Of a DNA stretch of 64,000 nt, positions 59,014 through 64,000 are shown piece after piece. This DNA comes from Hymenobacter metallilatus (GTDB taxonomy: Bacteria; Bacteroidota; Bacteroidia; Cytophagales; Hymenobacteraceae), in assembly GCF_003944705.1 (NCBI RefSeq), contig NZ_RWIS01000008.1, forward strand, positions 62,001 to 126,000, given 5' to 3'. The notes beneath the pieces are model-generated. The model was not told the DNA's origin, made no database searches, and saw nothing but the letters and a program-made list of their open reading frames with translations. Position 1 is the first letter of the stretch, and each line of letters begins with the position of its first letter. The translations under genes and the position numbers were made by a program.

Positions 59014-61568
59014 AACCGGGCCTGCAGCTTGGCGAAGTAGAAGCGGCCGTTGGCGCCCATCTGCACGGGGTCCCAGGCACCGCCGGTTTCCGTCAGCTGG
59101 GGGTCGAAGAGCGTGGGGTAGCGGTTAAACAGGTTGGCGCTGCCCACAATCAGCTGCAACTGGTTGGTGAGGGCATAGTTCAGGGTAAGGTCGGTGGTGA
59201 TGCGCGGGTCATACTTCATCGGGTCCCCGTTCCAGTCGATGAGGGTAACCTTATCGAAGCGCACGAACCGCACCAGCGCCCCAAAACGGCCCAGCTGGTA
59301 GTCAAAAGTGAGGTTGATTTTAGACGGCGGGGCGGAGGCTTTCACAAAGGCCTGCTCCCGGGCCCCGAAAAACTCCTCCTCCCGGCCCGTAAGGCGGCCC
59401 GAGGTGCGCACCCGGTCAATTTTGAGATGGTTGAAGTTGGCAGCCACCGTGGAATTGAGCCGCCCCTCGCCCAGCGTAGCTGTGTGGCTCAATACTACAT
59501 CCAGCCCCAAGGAGCGGGTATCAGCAGCATTGGCAAAGAACTGGGCCTGATCTACGTTCAGGGCCTGCAGGTCAGGGCCAATCACCGGGTCGTCGGCCGA
59601 AAACTGGCTGGTAAGCACCACCCGGTCCTTCACCTTGATGTAGTAGCCATCCAGGGTGAGGCTGAGCGAGGAACCCAGGCGGCTGGTGAGGCCCACGTTG
59701 GCGCTGCTCGAGGTTTCCTGCTTCAGGCTCGGAATACCCAGCTTCTGGGTTACAGCGCTGTTGTTGCGGGCCAGCAGCACCTCTACCGGCGTACCGTTCA
59801 CGAAGTTGGTGAAGGTGGAGTTGAAGTTGATCTGGGCCAGCGAGGGGGCCCGGAAACCGGTACTGAACGTGCCCCGCAGGGTCAGGAACTCGGTGAGGTT
59901 GTAGCGGGTGGCCGCTTTGTAGTTCAGGGTGCTGCCGAAGTCGGAGTAATGCTCGTAGCGCAAAGCCCCGGCCAGCAGCCAGCGCTGCGTCACGCTCAGC
60001 TCAGCATCGGCGTAGGCGGCCACGTTGTCCCGGTGGGCTTTAATAGCATCGGAGGGCTGGAAGCCGGGGAAGCCCTGAGAGCCGCTGGCGGCACCCGACT
60101 GTGGGCTGTAGTTGCGGTATGAGGCTTCTTCGCCGGCAAACAGGGAGTACCACTCGCGCCGGGCTTCCGCGCCTACGGCCAGGTTCAGGCCCTGCAGCAC
60201 GGTTTTGTAGTTGCGCGTCAGGCCCAGGTTTACCACGTCCTGCTGCAGCTGGAAGCCACCGGCGTAGAACCGGGTTGGCGAGCTGGCCCCCAGCGAGGCA
60301 TTCAGCGTGTTCTTCACGCCATACTCAAAGCGGTTGGAGCCAAAGTTGTTGCTCACATCCAGCTCCCAGCCGCCCAGTTGGGTGCGCAGGCCCACCACCC
60401 CGGAGGCATCCCAGATGTCACTGGTAATAATGGGGTCGAAGCCGTTGGGGTAGATGGCAGGCACGTTCCGGTCGTCGTCGGCGAAGCGCGTCCAGGCGTA
60501 GGCGTCGCCCTGGCGCTTGTTGCCGCCCCCAAACACGTACACGTACGACTTCTCACTGAGGGCAAAGCGGGAGTTCAGGTACGCCGACAGGTTCCGGATT
60601 TGTGGGTCGCCGTACTCACGGCGGGCCAGGCCATCGGCGTTGGGTACGTTGGCTCGTTGGGTATGCTGGCGCTGGTTGAAGTCGAGGGTAGCATTCACGA
60701 AGCTGCCCCGCTCGCCCAGGCCTACCCCGTAATTTACATTGGCGTTGAAGTTGCCCCCGTCGAATTGCTGGTCGTCGAAGCGGTATTTGGCGTCGTAGGC
60801 ACCGTAATTGACGTTGGTGGTAAGCTCCTTTACCGAGCTTTTGAGCACGATGTTGATTACGCCGGCAATGGCGTCGGAGCCGTACTGAGCCGCCGCTCCG
60901 TCGCGCAGAATCTCAATCCGCTCGATGCTGGCGGCGGGTATCACGTTCAGGTCGGTGCCGGTATTACCCCGGCCCCGGGTGCCAAACAGGTTCACCAGGG
61001 CCGACTGGTGCTGGCGCTTGCCGTTCACGAGTACCAGCGTCTGGTCGGGGCCCAGGCCGCGCAAGGTGGCCGGGTCCACGTGGTCGGCCCCGTCGGAGCC
61101 GGTCTGGCGGTTGGAATTGAAGGAGGGGGCCACAAACTGCAGCAGCTGGTTTACATCGAGCTGGCCGGTTTTGGTGGTTACTTCCCGCAGGTCAATTACA
61201 TCTACCGGGGAGGGCGAGTCGGTGACGGAGCGGTTCTGGCTGCGGGAGCCCACCACCTGCACCTCGCCCAGGCCCGTCGAGGCGTCGGCCAGGCTCACAC
61301 TGATGTCGCCGCCGCTGGCGGCCACCTCCTGCGAGGCGTACCCGATGGAGCTGATTTGCAGGCGGGGACTGGCCGTGCGCGCTTTCAGGGTAAAGCGGCC
61401 GTCGTTGCCAGTGGCGGTACCGTTGTTGGTACCTTTTTCCACCACGGTAGCGCCAATTACGGGCTTGCCGGCGGCATCCACTATTTTTCCGGTCAGGGTC
61501 TGGCCCTGGGCAAGGGCCATAGAAGTACTCACGACGCAAAGCGTCAGGGCCAGTAACGGCTGTTTCAT
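59010..61568 (-). CDS. TonB-dependent outer-membrane receptor
   Basis: This 852-residue protein has a signal peptide (ending ALAQ). A carboxypeptidase-regulatory-like domain follows (about 22-100, TGKIVDAAGKPVIGATVVEK, NDGRFTL), then a plug domain (LRGLGPDQTLVLVNGKRQH, IERIEILRDGAAAQYGSDAI) and a 22-strand-type barrel ending in RFYFAKLQARF. It takes up a ligand across the outer membrane. It lacks the SusC-specific plug pattern and no SusD is adjacent, so iron-complex or vitamin uptake is as likely as glycans. The 7-bp tandem repeat ends at its stop. Confidence 0.93.
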   Translation of the reverse strand: MKQPLLALTLCVVSTSMALAQGQTLTGKIVDAAGKPVIGATVVEKGTNNGTATGNDGRFTLKARTASPRLQISSIGYASQEVAASGGDISVSLADASTGLGEVQVVGSRSQNRSVTDSPSPVDVIDLREVTTKTGQLDVNQLLQFVAPSFNSNRQTGSDGADHVDPATLRGLGPDQTLVLVNGKRQHQSALVNLFGTRGRGNTGTDLNVIPAASIERIEILRDGAAAQYGSDAIAGVINIVLKSSVKELTTNVNYGAYDAKYRFDDQQFDGGNFNANVNYGVGLGERGSFVNATLDFNQRQHTQRANVPNADGLARREYGDPQIRNLSAYLNSRFALSEKSYVYVFGGGNKRQGDAYAWTRFADDDRNVPAIYPNGFDPIITSDIWDASGVVGLRTQLGGWELDVSNNFGSNRFEYGVKNTLNASLGASSPTRFYAGGFQLQQDVVNLGLTRNYKTVLQGLNLAVGAEARREWYSLFAGEEASYRNYSPQSGAASGSQGFPGFQPSDAIKAHRDNVAAYADAELSVTQRWLLAGALRYEHYSDFGSTLNYKAATRYNLTEFLTLRGTFSTGFRAPSLAQINFNSTFTNFVNGTPVEVLLARNNSAVTQKLGIPSLKQETSSSANVGLTSRLGSSLSLTLDGYYIKVKDRVVLTSQFSADDPVIGPDLQALNVDQAQFFANAADTRSLGLDVVLSHTATLGEGRLNSTVAANFNHLKIDRVRTSGRLTGREEEFFGAREQAFVKASAPPSKINLTFDYQLGRFGALVRFVRFDKVTLIDWNGDPMKYDPRITTDLTLNYALTNQLQLIVGSANLFNRYPTLFDPQLTETGGAWDPVQMGANGRFYFAKLQARF

Positions 61569-61862
61569 ATATCTGCTGATTGGTGAAGGAAACACGAACC
61601 GCAGAGTTGCCGGCGCAGCCTCCGCTGCCGGTAAGTATAGGAGTTTTTTCGATGCACTCCGGCCGCCACCCGGTCCAGGGCGCTGAAAGTTACAGCTGCC
61701 TTTGCGGGCGGGGCTGCTTTCGTCATATCGTTCCCTATCGGTAGCTTTACTGTCGAGTTCTGCCACGGACTCCGATACTTTATTCGGTTATCTGTCATGC
61801 TTACCCGATTGAATTATTAGCACCTGTCGGCAGATATCCGTCTCTTCTCACCCCCTATTTCT

Positions 61863-62471
61863 ATGAAATTTACCTTATCCGCCTGGTTTATCGGCGGCCT
61901 GGCGCTACTGGTCGGCTGCACCTCCGACGAGCCCATTCCGCAGGAAACCCAGGCGTGGCTGCACGACACCGACGGCACAGTCCTGACGTTTCAAAACACC
62001 AGTACCGGCGTGGCCGAGCCCGTAGAAGTACACATCCGTCGCGAAAGTCAACGAACCGGTTCCGGTCGGTTTACCATCCGCCATACCCGGGTGCACCAAG
62101 CCTACCTGTACTACTACATCAACCCTCAGCCCGCAGTGCCCATCACTGGGTTGGGCCTGGAGTTTGCCGATAACCAAGTAACGGTTGCCCCAGACCCCAA
62201 CTACTGGACCGACAGCCGGATCTTTCTGCAGACTGCCGCCGATGAAGCGCAGGAAACAGCCACCGCCGAGACACAGGCCAGCGTGAAACTAACCGGTATC
62301 ATGACCCTGAATGGCCAAGCGTACGGACGTTGTCTTTGGGGAAAGTTCACCCTGGCCAAAGGCAGTCAGCCAACTAAAACAGACGACGTAGCAGAGTTCT
62401 TTTACACGAAGGATCAGGGCTTGGTGGCGTATACCAAAGCCAATGGCCAAATGTGGATGCGGGTGAAGTAA
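61863..62471 (+). CDS. Putative lipoprotein (202 aa)
   Basis: The 202-residue protein starts with a lipoprotein signal, FIGGLALLVGC, with the cysteine at residue 19. The mature part is beta-strand rich (VEVHIRRESQRTGSGRFTI, YLYYYINPQPAVP, VKLTGIMTLNGQAYGRC) and ends in GLVAYTKANGQMWMRVK. No known family is recognised. It faces away from the divergently transcribed TonB receptor and is followed by an intrinsic terminator. Confidence 0.8.
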   Translation: MKFTLSAWFIGGLALLVGCTSDEPIPQETQAWLHDTDGTVLTFQNTSTGVAEPVEVHIRRESQRTGSGRFTIRHTRVHQAYLYYYINPQPAVPITGLGLEFADNQVTVAPDPNYWTDSRIFLQTAADEAQETATAETQASVKLTGIMTLNGQAYGRCLWGKFTLAKGSQPTKTDDVAEFFYTKDQGLVAYTKANGQMWMRVK

Positions 62472-62494
62472 GCACTGCTGATTTCAGCCAATGC

Positions 62495-62530
62495 AAACGG
62501 CCCGCCCTGCAAGTGCAGAGCGGGCCGTTT
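62495..62530. terminator. Bidirectional terminator
   Basis: AAACGGCCCGC (62495-62505) pairs with GCGGGCCGTTT (62520-62530) around CCTGCA-AG-TGCAGA. It lies between convergent genes. Confidence 0.85.
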
Positions 62531-62553
62531 AACTTTTACAGGTTCCGTCAGGC

Positions 62554-64000
62554 TCAGATAAGCATCCGCATGGGGTCTTCCAGCAGGGCTTTCAGCGTCT
62601 GAAGGAAGGCGGCGCCGGTGGCACCGTCCACCACGCGGTGGTCACAGCTGAGGGTTACCTTCATTACATTGCCGATGGCCAGCTGCCCGTCCTTCACCAC
62701 GGCCGTCTGCTTGATGCCGCCTACGGCCAGGATGCAGGCATCCGGGGGGTTGATGATGGCCGTGAATTCCTCAACACCAAACATGCCCAGGTTACTGATG
62801 GTGAAGGTGCTGCCCTCCCACTCGGCGGGCTGCAGCTTTTTGCTCTTGGCTTTGCCGGCCAGCTCTTTCACCTCGGTGGCAATGCTGCTGAGGCCTTTAC
62901 CATCGGCGTTGCGCACCACCGGCACCAGCAGGCCCTCATCCACGGCTACAGCCACGCCAATGTTTACCACCTTGTTCTGGCGGATTTTGTCGCCGAGCCA
63001 GGAGGAGTTAACAGCGGGGTGCTGTTTCAGGGCTACGGCAGCAGCCTTAATAACCAGGTCGTTGAAGCTGAGCTTGATGGGCGACAGGGCATTGAGCTGG
63101 GTACGCACTTCCATGGCCCGGTCCATCAGGATTTCCATGGTCAGGTAGAAGTGCGGGGCCGTGAACAGGCTTTCTGAGAGGCGGCGGGCAATAACCTTAC
63201 GCATCTGCGACACGGGCGTGTCGGTGTAGGTGCCTTCTGGCTGTTGGTTGTTGGTGGTTGGTGGTTGGGCCGGGGCAGATACCGCCGGAGCAGCCTGAGG
63301 AGCAGGGGCCGCGGTGGGCTGGGTAGCCGGACCAGCTACGGCAGCAGGTTGGGCGGCAGCAGCTTCTAGGTCGCGGGATACGATGCGGCCGTTTTCACCG
63401 GAGCCCTTTACAGTGCTCAGGTCGATGCCTTTGTCTTTGGCAATGCTCTTGGCCAGCGGCGAAGCGAAGATGCGGCCCGACTGGTTGGTGGTAGTTGGTG
63501 GTTGGTTGCCGGCTTCGGCCGCCGGAGCCGGGGCCGAGGTAGTGGCAGCAGCCGGCGCAGCTTCAGCAGCGGCTGGAGCCGGAGCCGCGCTACCGCCCGA
63601 TTGACCACCGAGCAGGGCCTGCACGTCGGCACCTTCTTCGCCAATGATGGCCAGCACACCGTCTACCGGAATAGCTTCGCCTTCTTTGGGGCCGATGTAT
63701 AAGAGGGTGCCATCCTCGTAGTTATCCAGCTCCATGGTGGCCTTATCGGTTTCCACTTCGGCCAGGATGTCGCCGGATTTCACTTTGTCGCCTACCTTCT
63801 TGAGCCAGGCGGCAATGGTGCCTTCCGTCATCGTGTCGCTCATTTTGGGCATCCGGATGATGGTGGCTTTTTTGCCGTTGCCGGCGGGGGCCGGAGCGGG
63901 CGCGGCAGCCGGGGCCGGAGCAGCCGGAGCGGCAGCGGGAGCCGGGGCAGCGGGTGCCGGAGCAGCTTCCGTTTTGGGGGCCTCAGCCGGGGCAGCGGCT
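62554..64000 (-). CDS. Dihydrolipoamide acetyltransferase (E2) of the pyruvate dehydrogenase type (5' end outside window)
   Basis: The frame enters from the right edge, so the start lies beyond it. The visible part begins with an Ala/Pro linker. It then has a lipoyl domain with MPKMSDTMTEGTIAAW and the lipoyl lysine in VETDKATMEL, an E3-binding domain (FASPLAKSIAKDKGIDL, GENGRIVSRDL) and the catalytic core ending in SCDHRVVDGATGAAF. This is the acyl-transferase of a 2-oxo-acid dehydrogenase complex. The linker before the lipoyl domain suggests a second lipoyl domain upstream. The linkers flanking the E3-binding domain carry QPPTT-type repeats. Confidence 0.94.
   Translation of the reverse strand, partial: AAAPAEAPKTEAAPAPAAPAPAAAPAAPAPAAAPAPAPAGNGKKATIIRMPKMSDTMTEGTIAAWLKKVGDKVKSGDILAEVETDKATMELDNYEDGTLLYIGPKEGEAIPVDGVLAIIGEEGADVQALLGGQSGGSAAPAPAAAEAAPAAATTSAPAPAAEAGNQPPTTTNQSGRIFASPLAKSIAKDKGIDLSTVKGSGENGRIVSRDLEAAAAQPAAVAGPATQPTAAPAPQAAPAVSAPAQPPTTNNQQPEGTYTDTPVSQMRKVIARRLSESLFTAPHFYLTMEILMDRAMEVRTQLNALSPIKLSFNDLVIKAAAVALKQHPAVNSSWLGDKIRQNKVVNIGVAVAVDEGLLVPVVRNADGKGLSSIATEVKELAGKAKSKKLQPAEWEGSTFTISNLGMFGVEEFTAIINPPDACILAVGGIKQTAVVKDGQLAIGNVMKVTLSCDHRVVDGATGAAFLQTLKALLEDPMRMLI

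Noticed and set aside
60378..61556. 392-residue plus-strand frame opposite the TonB receptor
   Set aside because: Shadow frame; the receptor has clear domains and a signal peptide on the minus strand.
59010..61568. SusC-type glycan receptor with polysaccharide utilisation locus
   Set aside because: No SusD gene is adjacent and the plug lacks the SusC-specific pattern; the call was kept at generic TonB receptor.

Overview
The window looks like a chromosomal segment from a GC-rich Bacteroidota bacterium of the Cytophagales, most like Hymenobacter. The evidence is a type IX secretion (T9SS) plug protein, three secreted enzymes with T9SS C-terminal sorting domains, and Bacteroidota-type families (DUF3276, DUF3822, DUF1573, DUF3667, BatA). 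Promoter-like elements of the Bacteroidota -7 form TAnnTTTG sit in front of many genes. No rRNA, tRNA or CRISPR array was recognised.

Layout. 1-12.7 kb is mostly housekeeping: a BatA-like protein cut by the left edge, a YggS PLP protein, DUF423, DUF1573, a RecD-like helicase, a TPR histidine kinase, a hotdog thioesterase, Nudix proteins, DUF3822 with coaD, and a YfcE-like phosphoesterase. 12.8-19.2 kb has threonine aldolase, a phosphatase, an AlkA-type glycosylase, DUF58, DUF3276, ychF and a short PhnA-domain protein. 19.2-25.4 kb has an AT-rich orphan, an M48 protease, a Na+/H+ antiporter, an orphan curlin-repeat protein and the T9SS plug lipoprotein.

25.4-26.84 kb is an AT-rich accessory insertion and the most interesting part of the window. 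It holds a tyrosine-recombinase C-terminal remnant followed by two small single-gene units, separated by large foldable sites. The first 10 bases of each unit (GTTATAGGCA, GTTATGTGCC) are exactly complementary to the 10 bases at the left end of the site that closes it. That is the signature of integron gene cassettes, so I read it as a small integron-like cassette array with an integrase relic.

26.9-33 kb has katG with a likely metal/peroxide operator, an ABC-F ATPase, two orphans and a Uma2 nuclease-fold protein. 34-40.2 kb is a block of secreted T9SS cargo: a GH18 chitinase, a GH128-like glucanase and a metzincin protease carrying CBM6-like or discoidin modules, probably used on fungal, arthropod or bacterial biomass. 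40.5-47.5 kb has an amidase, an AsmA-like protein, a DUF1572 protein, a 2H phosphoesterase and small membrane proteins or lipoproteins. 47.6-51.1 kb is a mirror-image pair of SDR oxidoreductases with AraC regulators. 51.2-64 kb has a cell-wall amidase, DUF3667, a deoxyhypusine-synthase-like enzyme, hslV, an S9 peptidase, a TonB receptor and the 3' part of a dihydrolipoamide acyltransferase (E2) gene cut by the right edge.

Intergenic DNA is unusually rich in long, often perfect palindromes (up to 40-bp arms), several dispersed repeat families and short tandem repeats. Many lie between convergent genes and probably act as terminators, but their length exceeds what termination requires.
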